From contig NZ_PGGN01000001.1 in NCBI RefSeq assembly GCF_003010935.1, forward strand, positions 992,001 to 1,056,000: DNA of 64,000 nucleotides, given 5' to 3'. Source of the stretch: Phyllobacterium endophyticum (GTDB lineage: Bacteria; Pseudomonadota; Alphaproteobacteria; Rhizobiales; Rhizobiaceae). Below the pieces are notes generated by a model. It was not told where the DNA came from. It worked only from the letters and a program-made list of their open reading frames with translations, and searched no databases. The first letter of the stretch is position 1, and each line of letters opens with the position of its first letter. Below, piece by piece: positions 1 through 8,754 of the stretch. Both the position numbers and the translations under genes were made by a program.

Positions 1-1
1 G

Positions 2-1558
2 CGGACCCTGCTACTTGCCATTCTCGCCGCCTTCGGTTCGACTATGGTTGGTCTTTGTTTTGCGCTCGTTGCAACACGCACGCGCTTCCCGTTTAAAAAG
101 GGTTTGCGGCTTCTAACGATATTGCCGATCATCACGCCGCCATTCGTCATCGGGCTCGCACTGATCCTCCTGTTCGGTCGTGCCGGCGTGGTAACGCAGC
201 AACTCTCGAATTTGTTCGGCATCGAGCCTGGGCGTTGGCTCTACGGCCTTACCGGGATCTTGATTGCACAGGTACTGTCGTTCACTCCAATCTCATTTCT
301 CGTACTCATTGGTGTCGTCGAGGGTGTCAGCCCGTCCATGGAAGAAGCATCGCAGACCTTGCGTGCCGACCGTTGGCGCACATTCTGGAAGATATCCCTG
401 CCGTTGATGAAGCCCGGGCTCGCCAATGCATTTCTGATTGGATTCATCGAGAGCATGGCAGATTTCGGCAACCCGCTGGTGCTTGGCGGCAGCCATGGCG
501 TACTGTCTACCGAGATATTCTTCGCGGTGGTCGGCTCACAAAATGACCCGTCGCGTGCTGCGGTCCTGGCAATCATCCTCCTGTTCTTCACACTTTCGGC
601 GTTCCTCGCGCAACGGGTGTGGCTTGCGGGGAAGAGCTTTGCGACTGTCACAGGGAAAGGCGACTCCGGCGCTCATATCGCACTGCCAAGGCCCCTTTCG
701 ATCGGCATTCACGCAGTTGTAATACCTTGGGTTTTGTTCACGCTCGTGATCTATGGAATGATCTTCTTCGGTGGCTTCGTGCGTACCTGGGGCCTCGATA
801 ATACGCTGACTTTCGAGCACTATCGCCGCGCATTCTCGTTCACCTTTGAGAATGGCGCTTTCGCTTGGACCGGGGTCGCATGGAATTCCTTCTGGACAAC
901 TATCGAGATCGCCCTGATCTCAGCGCCGCTGACGGCAGCAGTAGGGCTCCTGACCGCCTATCTAATTGTCAGGCAGCGATTTGTCGGGCGCAACGTGTTC
1001 GAATTTGCGCTGATGATGAGCTTTGCCATTCCAGGCACCGTAATCGGCATAAGCTATATCATGGCCTTTAATCTGCCGCCGCTGGAGATGACTGGCACGG
1101 CGCTTATCCTCGTTGCGTGTTTCGTTTTTCGTAACATGCCAGTCGGCGTGCGAGGCGGTGTGGCAGCGATGAGCCAATTGGACAAAAGCCTGGACGAAGC
1201 CTCGTTGACACTGCGCGCCACAAGTTTCCGGACGATGCGCAAAGTGATCCTGCCATTGCTTCGCCCGGCAATCGTCGCGGCTCTCGTTTATTCGTTCGTA
1301 CGGGCGGTCACATCCATCAGCGCTGTGATATTTCTGGTCAGTGCCGAATACAACATGGCGACATCCTACATCGTGGGGCTCGTCGAGAATGGTGAATACG
1401 GTGTTGCCGTTGCATACTCGTCGATGCTCATCATTGTCATGATCGTCATCATCACATTTTTCCAACTATTGGTGGGGGAACGCAGGCTGCGTCGCGAAAA
1501 CCGGGTCGCGACAGCTTTCGTGCCATCTGCCACACCCCAAGAAAAGGCCGCATCATGA
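2..1558 (+). CDS. ABC transporter permease, Fe3+/sugar-phosphate type (5' partial)
   Basis: Inner-membrane permease of a binding-protein-dependent importer. The reading frame is open to the left edge of the window, so the true start lies outside; 518 residues are visible. Two MetI-type permease domains are fused in tandem, as in FbpB/AfuB proteins. Each carries an EAA loop that docks the ATPase: MEEASQTLRADRW in the first half and LDEASLTLRATSF in the second, each followed by a G-x(n)-LP-like segment. Many hydrophobic helices are seen. The stop overlaps the start of the ATPase gene (ATGA), so the two are co-translated. The periplasmic binding protein should lie upstream, outside the window. 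The substrate cannot be read from the permease; iron(III), phosphonate and hexose-phosphate importers all share this architecture. Confidence 0.85.
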   Translation, partial: RTLLLAILAAFGSTMVGLCFALVATRTRFPFKKGLRLLTILPIITPPFVIGLALILLFGRAGVVTQQLSNLFGIEPGRWLYGLTGILIAQVLSFTPISFLVLIGVVEGVSPSMEEASQTLRADRWRTFWKISLPLMKPGLANAFLIGFIESMADFGNPLVLGGSHGVLSTEIFFAVVGSQNDPSRAAVLAIILLFFTLSAFLAQRVWLAGKSFATVTGKGDSGAHIALPRPLSIGIHAVVIPWVLFTLVIYGMIFFGGFVRTWGLDNTLTFEHYRRAFSFTFENGAFAWTGVAWNSFWTTIEIALISAPLTAAVGLLTAYLIVRQRFVGRNVFEFALMMSFAIPGTVIGISYIMAFNLPPLEMTGTALILVACFVFRNMPVGVRGGVAAMSQLDKSLDEASLTLRATSFRTMRKVILPLLRPAIVAALVYSFVRAVTSISAVIFLVSAEYNMATSYIVGLVENGEYGVAVAYSSMLIIVMIVIITFFQLLVGERRLRRENRVATAFVPSATPQEKAAS

Positions 1559-2616
1559 CGACTCACAGCAACGGATCCGTCGTTTTCGACAATGTCAGAA
1601 AGCAGTTCGGGACCTTCACCGCAATCCATGGCCTCTCGCTCCACATTGAGCCCGGTACTTTGGTAACGTTGCTTGGACCTTCCGGCTGCGGCAAGACGAC
1701 GACATTGCGAATGCTGGCAGGACTTGAGCATCCGACCTCCGGGCGCATTCTCATCGGTGGCAAGGATGTCACCATGCTGCCCGCCAATGAGCGGGATGTT
1801 TCCATGGTGTTCCAATCCTATGCACTATTCCCGCACATGTCAGTGCTCGAGAATGTCGTGTACGGGCTTGAATCGTCCAAGATGAACAAGAATGAAGCCC
1901 GCTCTCGCGCCGAGGACGGATTGAAGCAAGTCGGACTGGCCGGGTATGGGCAAAGGCTACCGGCAGAACTTTCGGGTGGCCAGCAGCAGCGGGTCGCTGT
2001 TGCGCGCGCACTGGTGCTCGAACCGCAAGTTCTTCTGCTGGACGAGCCGCTATCGAACCTCGACGCTCGCCTGCGCCGACGCGTGCGCACGGAGATCCGA
2101 GAGTTGCAGCAACGGCTCGGTTTTACTGCCGTTTATGTCACCCATGATCAGGAAGAAGCGCTGGCGGTTTCAGATCGAATTGTCGTCATGCAGGACGGCG
2201 CCGTGGCACAGCAGGGTTCGCCGCGGGAACTCTACGAAGCGCCAGCTTCGTCATTCATTGCCGATTTCATCGGCGAGGCCAATGTGGTGCCTTGCGAAGT
2301 CCTGCGGAGCGACGGCGGCCAGGCAATTATCCGGGTTGCCAGACTGGAGCACTCAGTTCCTGGCCGGAGTGCGCGGCCTGGCCCGGCGAAGATCGCCGTC
2401 AGGCCCAACGCGATTACACTCGATGCTGCCGAGGCCGCGGCATTCCCCGGCAGTATCCGGCATGCCGCTTATCTCGGCGACCACGTAGAATACGAAGTTG
2501 AAACCGAGGCAGGCACGCTCTTCGTTGTGGACCCCGCTGTGGACAGAAACCTTACACCCGCAACGAATGTCAGTATCGGTTTCCACCCCCGTGGTATTGC
2601 CATTATCGACAATTGA
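1555..2616 (+). CDS. ABC transporter ATP-binding protein, PotA/FbpC family
   Basis: Cytoplasmic ATPase that powers the adjacent two-domain permease. 353 residues. Walker A GPSGCGKTT at residues 41-49, Q-loop FQSYALFP near 86, signature LSGGQQQR at 139-146, Walker B VLLLDEP at about 159-165 and switch histidine THD near 197 are all intact. A C-terminal part of about 120 residues fits the regulatory TOBE domain of FbpC/PotA/UgpC-type ATPases. The ATG overlaps the permease stop. Family membership is clear; whether the cargo is iron, polyamine, phosphonate or sugar phosphate is not. The following phosphatase gene favours a phosphorylated organic substrate (inference). Confidence 0.9.
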   Translation: MTTHSNGSVVFDNVRKQFGTFTAIHGLSLHIEPGTLVTLLGPSGCGKTTTLRMLAGLEHPTSGRILIGGKDVTMLPANERDVSMVFQSYALFPHMSVLENVVYGLESSKMNKNEARSRAEDGLKQVGLAGYGQRLPAELSGGQQQRVAVARALVLEPQVLLLDEPLSNLDARLRRRVRTEIRELQQRLGFTAVYVTHDQEEALAVSDRIVVMQDGAVAQQGSPRELYEAPASSFIADFIGEANVVPCEVLRSDGGQAIIRVARLEHSVPGRSARPGPAKIAVRPNAITLDAAEAAAFPGSIRHAAYLGDHVEYEVETEAGTLFVVDPAVDRNLTPATNVSIGFHPRGIAIIDN

Positions 2617-2644
2617 ACATCTCGATTTTAAAGGAATTATTTTC

Positions 2645-3442
2645 ATGACATTGCCCGCGAATGAACTTCAGGAACGTTTCGCGCTAGCTCGAAGCATGGC
2701 CTTCGAAGCCGGCGCAATCGCCCTTCGTTACTTCAATGCGCGTGAACGGCTGGTGATTGAAACCAAAGCGGATGCGCAGGATGTGGTATCCATCGCCGAT
2801 CGCGAAGTGGAAGAGTTGATACGCAGCCGGATTGCCGCAAGCTTTCCGGGTGATGCTGTTATTGGTGAAGAATATGGCGTCAGCGCAGGCACGTCCGATT
2901 ATACCTGGGTTGTCGATCCGATTGACGGGACCAGTCCCTTCGTTAACGGAATGCCCACATGGTGCATCTCGATCGCAGCGCTGCGAGGCGAAGAAATTGC
3001 CATTGGTGTGATCTATGTTCCCTGCAACGATGAACTTTACGCCTCGGCCATGGGAATGGGTGCGACATTGAATGGCAAGTCGCTCAGGCTTGATGAGAGT
3101 CGCAATATCCGCAACGCAGTGACAGGTATCGGTGCCAATCATCATGTGACGCCTGCCGCGGTCGCTTCGATAGTCGAGAAACTCCTCGACGCCGGTGGTA
3201 ATTTTATACGTAACGGCTCCGGTGCGCTCATGCTGGCATATGTGGCCGCCGGACGCCTCGTGGGATACTACGAGCCTCATATGCATGCTTGGGATTGTCT
3301 GGCCGGTTATTGCCTGGTCAAGGAGGCCGGCGGCTGGCACCACCCATTCCCCGTGCAAGGTGATGGTCTTACCAAGGGATCACCGGTGCTCGCCGCCGCC
3401 AGTGGTGCCGTCAATGATCTGCGGGCCATCGCAGGACTGTAG
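2645..3442 (+). CDS. Inositol monophosphatase family protein
   Basis: Mg2+-dependent phosphatase of the IMPase/CysQ/histidinol-phosphatase superfamily, 265 residues, the usual length. Metal-site motifs are present: GEE at about 74-76, DPIDGT at about 91-96, and a C-terminal HAWDCLAGYCLVKEAGG stretch that matches the WDxAAG motif. The ATG at 2645 was chosen over an upstream in-frame start because it follows an AAGGAATT ribosome site and gives the family-length N terminus. It lies 28 bp after the ABC ATPase gene, so it is probably in the same operon. It could dephosphorylate an imported sugar or inositol phosphate. The exact substrate is not readable from sequence. Confidence 0.85.
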   Translation: MTLPANELQERFALARSMAFEAGAIALRYFNARERLVIETKADAQDVVSIADREVEELIRSRIAASFPGDAVIGEEYGVSAGTSDYTWVVDPIDGTSPFVNGMPTWCISIAALRGEEIAIGVIYVPCNDELYASAMGMGATLNGKSLRLDESRNIRNAVTGIGANHHVTPAAVASIVEKLLDAGGNFIRNGSGALMLAYVAAGRLVGYYEPHMHAWDCLAGYCLVKEAGGWHHPFPVQGDGLTKGSPVLAAASGAVNDLRAIAGL

Positions 3443-3612
3443 ATTTACGAAGCCTTCCAAGATTGCGCGGATAAGTGAAGGGACAATCCCGGCATTTGAT
3501 GTTATCTCCTTTTTATCGATCTTGCTTTCAAGAACCGCAAGATCATTCCGTCAAAGACATGCCGAACTGCCGCATGTCAGCAACCCTGCAGCACCTGCTG
3601 ACCGGAATAATA

Positions 3613-4611
3613 ATGAAGTCACGTTTCCTACCGGATACCTTCACCCTTCTTCTTTTAGCGACCGTGTTTCTCGCCTCGATCATACCGATTAGCGGCGTTG
3701 CGGCGGATTATTTCGGAACGGCAACAAAGCTCGCGATCGCGCTGCTCTTCTTCCTGCACGGAGCGAGGCTATCACGCGAAGTGGTCGTCGCAGGTCTCTT
3801 CCACTGGAAACTGCATCTCACGATATTGGCTGCGACCTTCATCCTGTTCCCTTTGTTGGGATTGGCCACGAGCGCTCTGGTCCCCCAGATATTGCCGCCT
3901 TCACTTTATACCGGAATAATCTTTCTCTGCGTGTTGCCATCAACGGTACAGTCATCGATCGCCTTCACATCGATGGCAGGCGGCAATGTCCCGGCCGCGA
4001 TCTGTGCCGCGTCGGCCTCGAACATCCTTGGCATGTTCCTGACGCCCTTGCTGGCAGGCATCTTGCTCACTGCGGGCGGACATACAAGCTTTTCGCTAGA
4101 CGCACTCCAGGCCATTCTCCTGCAGTTGCTGGCGCCCTTTGTCTTGGGCCAGGTGCTTCAACCTTGGATTGGAAATTACATCCGAAGCAAAGGCAAGATC
4201 CTCATGCCGGTCGATCGCGGGTCGATCTTGATGGTGGTGTACCTGGCGTTCAGCGAATCCGTAAATGAAGGATTGTGGCAAACGACATCCTTACGGGACC
4301 TGGCCGTGGTGATAATTATTGACATAGCTATCCTAGCGATCGTCCTTGCCGCTACCATGTATGGCAGCCGCCTGCTTGGATTTTCCCGCCCGGATGAAAT
4401 CGCAATCACATTCTGTGGGTCAAAAAAGAGCCTGGCGAGCGGACTCCCGATCGCAAATGTGATTTTTGCCGGGGGCAGCATTGGCAGCATCATCCTGCCG
4501 GTCATGCTTTTTCACCAGATACAGCTTATCGTCTGCGCCTCCATTGCCCACCGGTATGCAAGAGCGAAGTTCATAAAAGAGGCCGAGGTGGAGAACGTGC
4601 CTGTCTCGTAG
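3613..4611 (+). CDS. Bile acid:sodium symporter-like transporter (SBF_like, YfeH type)
   Basis: Polytopic membrane protein of 332 residues with about ten hydrophobic helices, matching the bacterial SBF_like branch of the bile acid:Na+ symporter superfamily. Recognisable stretches are FFLHGARLSREVV after the second helix, the PSTVQSSIAFTSMAGGN segment and the CGSKKSLASGLPIANVIF segment typical of this branch. The start at 3613 gives a short N-in tail before the first helix; longer in-frame starts add a hydrophilic leader not seen in the family. It follows the phosphatase by about 170 bp on the same strand. The substrate is unknown; organic anions are typical of the superfamily. It is the last gene before the tRNA-Thr fragment. 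Confidence 0.85.
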   Translation: MKSRFLPDTFTLLLLATVFLASIIPISGVAADYFGTATKLAIALLFFLHGARLSREVVVAGLFHWKLHLTILAATFILFPLLGLATSALVPQILPPSLYTGIIFLCVLPSTVQSSIAFTSMAGGNVPAAICAASASNILGMFLTPLLAGILLTAGGHTSFSLDALQAILLQLLAPFVLGQVLQPWIGNYIRSKGKILMPVDRGSILMVVYLAFSESVNEGLWQTTSLRDLAVVIIIDIAILAIVLAATMYGSRLLGFSRPDEIAITFCGSKKSLASGLPIANVIFAGGSIGSIILPVMLFHQIQLIVCASIAHRYARAKFIKEAEVENVPVS

Positions 4612-4634
4612 ACTTTTTTTGGAAGGCGTGAAGA

Positions 4635-4685
4635 TAGTGCCGCTTGGGTGACTCGAACACCTGACCCCATCATTACGAATGATGT
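4635..4685 (-). repeat. Orphan 3' fragment of tRNA-Thr(CGT), att-like site
   Basis: On the minus strand this reads the anticodon stem-loop (TTCGTAA loop), variable region, T arm and acceptor 3' strand of the tRNA-Thr gene found intact at 41134-41209. It stops where the D-arm should begin. Of 51 positions 49 match; one mismatch lies in the acceptor/T-arm junction and one in the CCA. It cannot fold as a tRNA. It is interpreted as the displaced half of a site-specific integration target. Confidence 0.8.
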
Positions 4686-5299
4686 ATATCTTCTCCATTT
4701 TGATCGTCCTGAGCGGAGTACCATTGATGCCAGTTGGGGCCATCGCGGCGCCCTCGCGGCGGATGGTGGCTGGATGCTCGCCAAGCGTCTGACGACAATC
4801 AGTTGGCGTACATGCCTGGCGGCAAGCTGATCGCCGAGCGTCCCGCTCTGCGCTTGACACGACCGTCGACGCGAAAGGCTACACTGAACTGCTGACCATG
4901 CGTCCGAAGGAACTGGCAGTTCATCTAGCGAACTTGAAGACGGCGCCGATCTCCGGCTTCAAGTCTTTTCTAGAAGAGCTTTCGAACAGGATGCTTTTTG
5001 CGGCGTCTGGTGCAAGCGTTTGATCCTGTCCTCGACCTCCGGCAGCCGGAGCGCCGTGGTCCTTTCCGATGGGCCACTTTAGCAACCCGATTCTCTGGCG
5101 ACGTAACATAACCGTCAATATCAATCCAACGTATAACTCACTCAAACAACCCGGTTATTTACCGGCACGTCGGTATGATGGAACATTCAGTGCGGGAGCG
5201 CTAGTTTGCTTCATATTGACATTCTGCAAGTGCTCGATTCAACCAGTGGGAAGGACCCAGGCTTTGACCGATCTGCTAAATCCAAAGAATGCTGCTGCG
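4686..5299. other. Gene-poor stretch next to the tRNA fragment
   Basis: About 600 bp without a convincing gene. Short open frames change phase often. One readable piece near 4855-5022 on the plus strand (containing GYTELLTMRPKELAVHLANL) has protein-like composition but no start, and no family was recognised; it may be a gene relic at the island border. A half-site GTATAACT preceded by CAAC lies at 5127-5138, similar to the dyad motif described for 6671, about 165 bp before the next gene. Confidence 0.4.
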
Positions 5300-5725
5300 A
5301 TGTGTACCCGTGATGCAAGGTCAGTCTCACACGCGTCGAAATCCAAATCCCGAAGTTTGGCCCGCGTTTTCGCCATCGTATTCGGCGTCCAGGCGGTCGT
5401 CGCTTTGGAGCTTGTTTCGACCGCACACGCGGGTCCCTGTACTAAAGAGATTGAAGCCCTTCAGGGGCGGGTCGACGCTGTACTTGAAGCCACTGCCGGA
5501 GCTGGACCTACACTCCCCGAGAGCCAATTTGCGGGTCTCCATCACGAACCTACACCTCAGTCGATCGCGCATGCGGAGGCACAAGCTGGTGAGGGGGCGG
5601 AAGGCGAACACGCCTTGGCGGGACTAGCGCGAGCTCGCGAGGCCGACAGGGCCGGTAACGCCCGCCTTTGTGATACAGCACTACACGACGTGCGGCGCGA
5701 AATTGCCCCTTTGGCAGCGGGCTGA
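5300..5725 (+). CDS. Small exported protein of unknown function
   Basis: 141 residues. The N terminus has basic residues (KSKSRSLAR), a hydrophobic core (VFAIVFGVQAVVALELV) and an AHA cleavage signal, so the mature protein should start at GPCTKEIEALQ and be periplasmic. The mature part is about 100 residues, Ala/Glu-rich and helical, with a His-Glu-Pro-Thr-Pro-Gln-Ser segment like that of short uncharacterised proteins common in Rhizobiales. The internal ATG at 5300 is preferred because it places the signal peptide near the N terminus; an upstream in-frame start at 5069 would add about 77 odd residues. Function is unknown. Confidence 0.6.
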   Translation: MCTRDARSVSHASKSKSRSLARVFAIVFGVQAVVALELVSTAHAGPCTKEIEALQGRVDAVLEATAGAGPTLPESQFAGLHHEPTPQSIAHAEAQAGEGAEGEHALAGLARAREADRAGNARLCDTALHDVRREIAPLAAG

Positions 5726-5829
5726 TTCAACACCGAACACAATGGTGACTCGGGAGTGTGCACCGGAGCGGACGAAGCAACGGTGCTAAGCGGCTCTTAT
5801 AGGCGACGCCACTTGCTCACGTCCCCTAG

Positions 5830-6603
5830 CTATGTGCGCCCGGTCGCTTCGAGGATGAGTTTAGTGATCTCGTCTGGTTTTGAGATCAGCGACAGATGAC
5901 TCGCCTTCACTTCAATCGTCTTGGCTCCCATGCGTTTGGCCATGAAACGCTCCAGGTCCGGATCTATCGTGCGATCTTCTGTAGAGACCGCATAGAAGCT
6001 CGGCTTGGACCGCCATGCCGCTTGGGTCGTCCGGCCCGCCAGAAGAGCTTTCTGAAATGGTTGCTGTACTGCATAAAGCACTCGAGACTTTGCTTCAGGC
6101 AGGTCACCGGCAAAATCGCGTAGGAACGCAATTTCGCTCAAGCGCCCCTCGTCACCATTGAATACAATGCCCGCCGTGGCAGGGGGCGTGGAGAACGTCT
6201 TCGCCAGCGCCGGGTAATCCTCACCCGCATCCGGCGCCCTTGCCGCAACATAGACGAGTGCTGAAACATTTGGATGCATACCTGCCTCTGTAACGATCAT
6301 TCCCGCAAACGAGTGTCCGACGAGGACCGTCGGGCCATCCTGCTGGGCGAGCACCCGCTCAGCGGATGCCACCGCTTCAGGCAACGTCGTCAAGGGGTTT
6401 TGAACGGCCGTAACATTGATCCCGGCGGCTTGAAGGCGAGCAATCACTTCCGACCAGCACGATCCATCTGCAAACAAGCCATGGACGAGGACGACGTTCC
6501 GAGCCAAGGCTGGGGGCGTCCGCGCCGCCATGCCACGGGAAGATATCAACGATACCGCGCCAGCGGCGAGGGCAACCGAAAATGCCCGCCTGTTCATAGT
6601 CAT
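5830..6603 (-). CDS. Alpha/beta hydrolase, Tat-exported
   Basis: Serine hydrolase of the alpha/beta fold, 257 residues. The N terminus MTMNRRAFSVALAAGAVS has a twin-arginine pair before a hydrophobic core and an AMAA-like cleavage region, so export by Tat to the periplasm is likely. The nucleophile elbow GHSFAG puts the catalytic serine at residue 98; HG at 41-42 forms the oxyanion region, D210 and H236 (KASHLSL) are likely triad partners. It resembles the EstC/salicylate-esterase-like hydrolases seen often in Rhizobiales. A GGAGG ribosome site lies six bases before the ATG. A perfect TATAC-N4-GTATA dyad sits 68 bp upstream. Natural substrate unknown. Confidence 0.85.
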   Translation of the reverse strand: MTMNRRAFSVALAAGAVSLISSRGMAARTPPALARNVVLVHGLFADGSCWSEVIARLQAAGINVTAVQNPLTTLPEAVASAERVLAQQDGPTVLVGHSFAGMIVTEAGMHPNVSALVYVAARAPDAGEDYPALAKTFSTPPATAGIVFNGDEGRLSEIAFLRDFAGDLPEAKSRVLYAVQQPFQKALLAGRTTQAAWRSKPSFYAVSTEDRTIDPDLERFMAKRMGAKTIEVKASHLSLISKPDEITKLILEATGRT

Positions 6604-6670
6604 GTCATGCCTCCAGCATTGTTTGGTCTGATCTCCTTTGTGATTAGCGTGTGAAAAGATTATTATCGAT

Positions 6671-6684
6671 TATACATGCGTATA
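6671..6684. promoter_or_regulatory. Dyad TATAC-ATGC-GTATA upstream of the hydrolase gene
   Basis: Perfect 5-4-5 inverted repeat, 68 bp before the hydrolase ATG on the minus strand. The same 5-4-5 dyad recurs at 10156 and 35411, with one-mismatch forms at 9992 and 20925. On the minus strand it reads GTATAATCG, so it could also contain an extended -10 element. Confidence 0.5.
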
Positions 6685-6716
6685 GTCTGGGTGCGGCTGG
6701 CGGCTTCCTCAATCAA

Positions 6717-8264
6717 TCATAGGCGGGCTTTCGGCTGAATCGGGTAGGCAAGCATGATCAACAACAAAGGTACGAGGGTAATTAGCGCAAGCACGGCCCA
6801 AGCATCGTTGATGCCCTGGACCAGCGCAGCCTTTACTATCATCGGGTTGAAAATAGTCTGAGCAATCAGATCAATCTTGCCCGACATGTCCGCGGCCGCA
6901 CCAGGAGCCATCCCAACGAACGCCTGCGTTCGTGCATCGCCGGCCAGGAGACCATTTACGATTGCGACACCGTGCGTGGCCGACCGGGTGTAGATCACCG
7001 AGTCCACCAGTGCCAACCCTATCGCGCCGCCTATGTTGCGCATCAGATTGAACAGACCGCTGGCATCCGGTATCCGCTCGTCTTGGATGTTGCCAAGCGC
7101 GAGGCGCGTTGGCGGAAGGAGGCAGATCATGATTGCCATGCCTCGCACGACTTGCGGCCAGAACATCCCGGCAGCATCGGTTTGCGGAATTTGCAGGGAA
7201 CTCGACCCAAGGCCAATCGCGAATGACAGGAAACCAATGGTCGAAAGCAATCTGGCGTCGAGGCGCTGTTCAAGCATGACTGCTAAGGGCGCAATCATGA
7301 GCTGCGCCATACCAGTCACAAGCATAGTCTCGCCTATTTGCAAGGCGTTGCGCCCCCTGACGTAAGCTAGGAACACCGGCATGAGATAGACCGACCCGAA
7401 TAGGCCGAATCCCAGGACGAAGCTCAGAATGCAGCCAAGGGCAAAGTTACGGTCTTTGAAATTATGCAAGTCGACAAGGGGCGTAAGCGAGTACCATGTC
7501 CGGAGGGTAAAAGCGGTCAGAGTGATCATGCTGAATGCACAAAGCGACAGGACAACCGAGCTCGACCAACCGCGTTGCGGGGCTTCTTTCAAAGCTATCT
7601 CCAGCGCTGCAAGACCAGTGGCCATCATTGCCAACGACCTGAAATCAATTGAACGGAAGTGCTTCAACTCGAATGTCTGGCGCGGGAGTAAACAAGCTGC
7701 CAATGCGGCTGCTAACAGCCCCGGGGCAACATTGATCAGGAACAGCCAGTGCCAGGAGTACGTTTCGGTAATCCACCCACCTACGATCGGGCCGACAGTG
7801 GGAGCCATCACTGCAACGACACCGGCGACTGTCGTGGCAACGTTTTGATGTCTAGGAGTAAACAACAGGAAAACCGCGGAAAAAACAGTGGGGATCAAGG
7901 TACCGCCCGAAAATCCCTGTATGGCCCGCCAGAGGAGCAAGGCATTGAAACTTTCGCTCTGTGCACATCCGACGGAAGCTGCGGTAAACAGCAATGCACC
8001 ATATGCGAAAAGCCGGCGCATGCTAAGCAGGCGGGTCAAGAATCCCGTTAGTGGAATAGCAATGATCTCTGCAATCAAATACGCAGTCTGTATCCAGCTC
8101 ATTTGATCCGGATTGATGTTCAAAGCGCCCTGGATGGTCGGCAGCGACGTCGCCACAATCTGAACGTCGAGAATGGCCATGAACATCCCGATGCACATCG
8201 CGAAGAAGCTGAGCCAGGTTGAACGACTTGGCTGAGCTTCGTCCGCGTCAGGCCCCCGCGTCAC
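6717..8264 (-). CDS. MFS drug:H+ antiporter, DHA2 (EmrB/QacA) family
   Basis: Inner-membrane exporter of 515 residues with about 14 hydrophobic helices. The first helix carries the family motif LDVQIVATSLPTIQGALN, typical of EmrB-type DHA2 proteins, and helix 5 carries the GPIVGGWI antiporter motif. The start is GTG at 8264, supported by GGAG seven bases before it. The gene overlaps the methyltransferase gene by 17 bp and is the last of a three-gene minus-strand operon with the polyketide synthase. This suggests it exports the polyketide product or a related toxic lipid (inference), although no EmrA-like adaptor is adjacent. Confidence 0.85.
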   Translation of the reverse strand: MTRGPDADEAQPSRSTWLSFFAMCIGMFMAILDVQIVATSLPTIQGALNINPDQMSWIQTAYLIAEIIAIPLTGFLTRLLSMRRLFAYGALLFTAASVGCAQSESFNALLLWRAIQGFSGGTLIPTVFSAVFLLFTPRHQNVATTVAGVVAVMAPTVGPIVGGWITETYSWHWLFLINVAPGLLAAALAACLLPRQTFELKHFRSIDFRSLAMMATGLAALEIALKEAPQRGWSSSVVLSLCAFSMITLTAFTLRTWYSLTPLVDLHNFKDRNFALGCILSFVLGFGLFGSVYLMPVFLAYVRGRNALQIGETMLVTGMAQLMIAPLAVMLEQRLDARLLSTIGFLSFAIGLGSSSLQIPQTDAAGMFWPQVVRGMAIMICLLPPTRLALGNIQDERIPDASGLFNLMRNIGGAIGLALVDSVIYTRSATHGVAIVNGLLAGDARTQAFVGMAPGAAADMSGKIDLIAQTIFNPMIVKAALVQGINDAWAVLALITLVPLLLIMLAYPIQPKARL

Positions 8265-8754
8265 GGCGCAGCTCCAAAAGCTCAGAATTCTCCGTCCGGA
8301 TTCTTACCGCAAGAACAAGGGCGTTGATGAGGGAAAAGACGAGGGAATACCAGACAAGCCCGAAACATAAGGGGAGAATTGCGATCTCTCCGATTACCAC
8401 GACATAGTTTGGATGCGAAAAGATACGGTACGGTCCGGTCCTTACAAGAGGCCGTCCGGGCAAGACGATGATGCGTGTAGTCCAGCGTTCGCCCAATGTT
8501 GCGAGGACCCACAATCGCATCCCCTGGAGCAAAATGAAAACAGCAAACCATTCTGCCGCAATAGGCCTGTCGCCGGCGAAGACCCACATCCCTGCTAGCC
8601 AAACGGCATGAACAACAACGATGAGCGGGTAGTGACCGGGCGAAGCTTCGTAGGCGCCCTTTGCGATGAGAGTTCTCGTATTGTGCCTTGCCAGCAAGAG
8701 TTCGCCAAGACGCTCGAGAGTAACGAAGCCAAGTAGCGCAAATGTCGCGATCAT
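8248..8754 (-). CDS. Isoprenylcysteine carboxyl methyltransferase-like membrane methyltransferase
   Basis: 168 residues, four or five membrane segments, and the ICMT/PEMT signature RTGPYRIFSHPNYVVVIGEI that forms the S-adenosylmethionine-binding part. It overlaps the upstream type III polyketide synthase gene (ATGA), so the two are translationally coupled. In known alkylresorcinol clusters such as srsAB of Streptomyces griseus, a methyltransferase of this family O-methylates the phenolic product of the type III PKS. By analogy this enzyme is likely to methylate a lipidic resorcinol or pyrone in the membrane rather than a prenylated protein. The specific substrate is inferred. Confidence 0.8.
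   Translation of the reverse strand: MIATFALLGFVTLERLGELLLARHNTRTLIAKGAYEASPGHYPLIVVVHAVWLAGMWVFAGDRPIAAEWFAVFILLQGMRLWVLATLGERWTTRIIVLPGRPLVRTGPYRIFSHPNYVVVIGEIAILPLCFGLVWYSLVFSLINALVLAVRIRTENSELLELRRDAGA

Noticed and set aside
4420-4860. 146-residue minus-strand frame at the left repeat
   Set aside because: It partly translates the tRNA fragment and overlaps the SBF-like gene.
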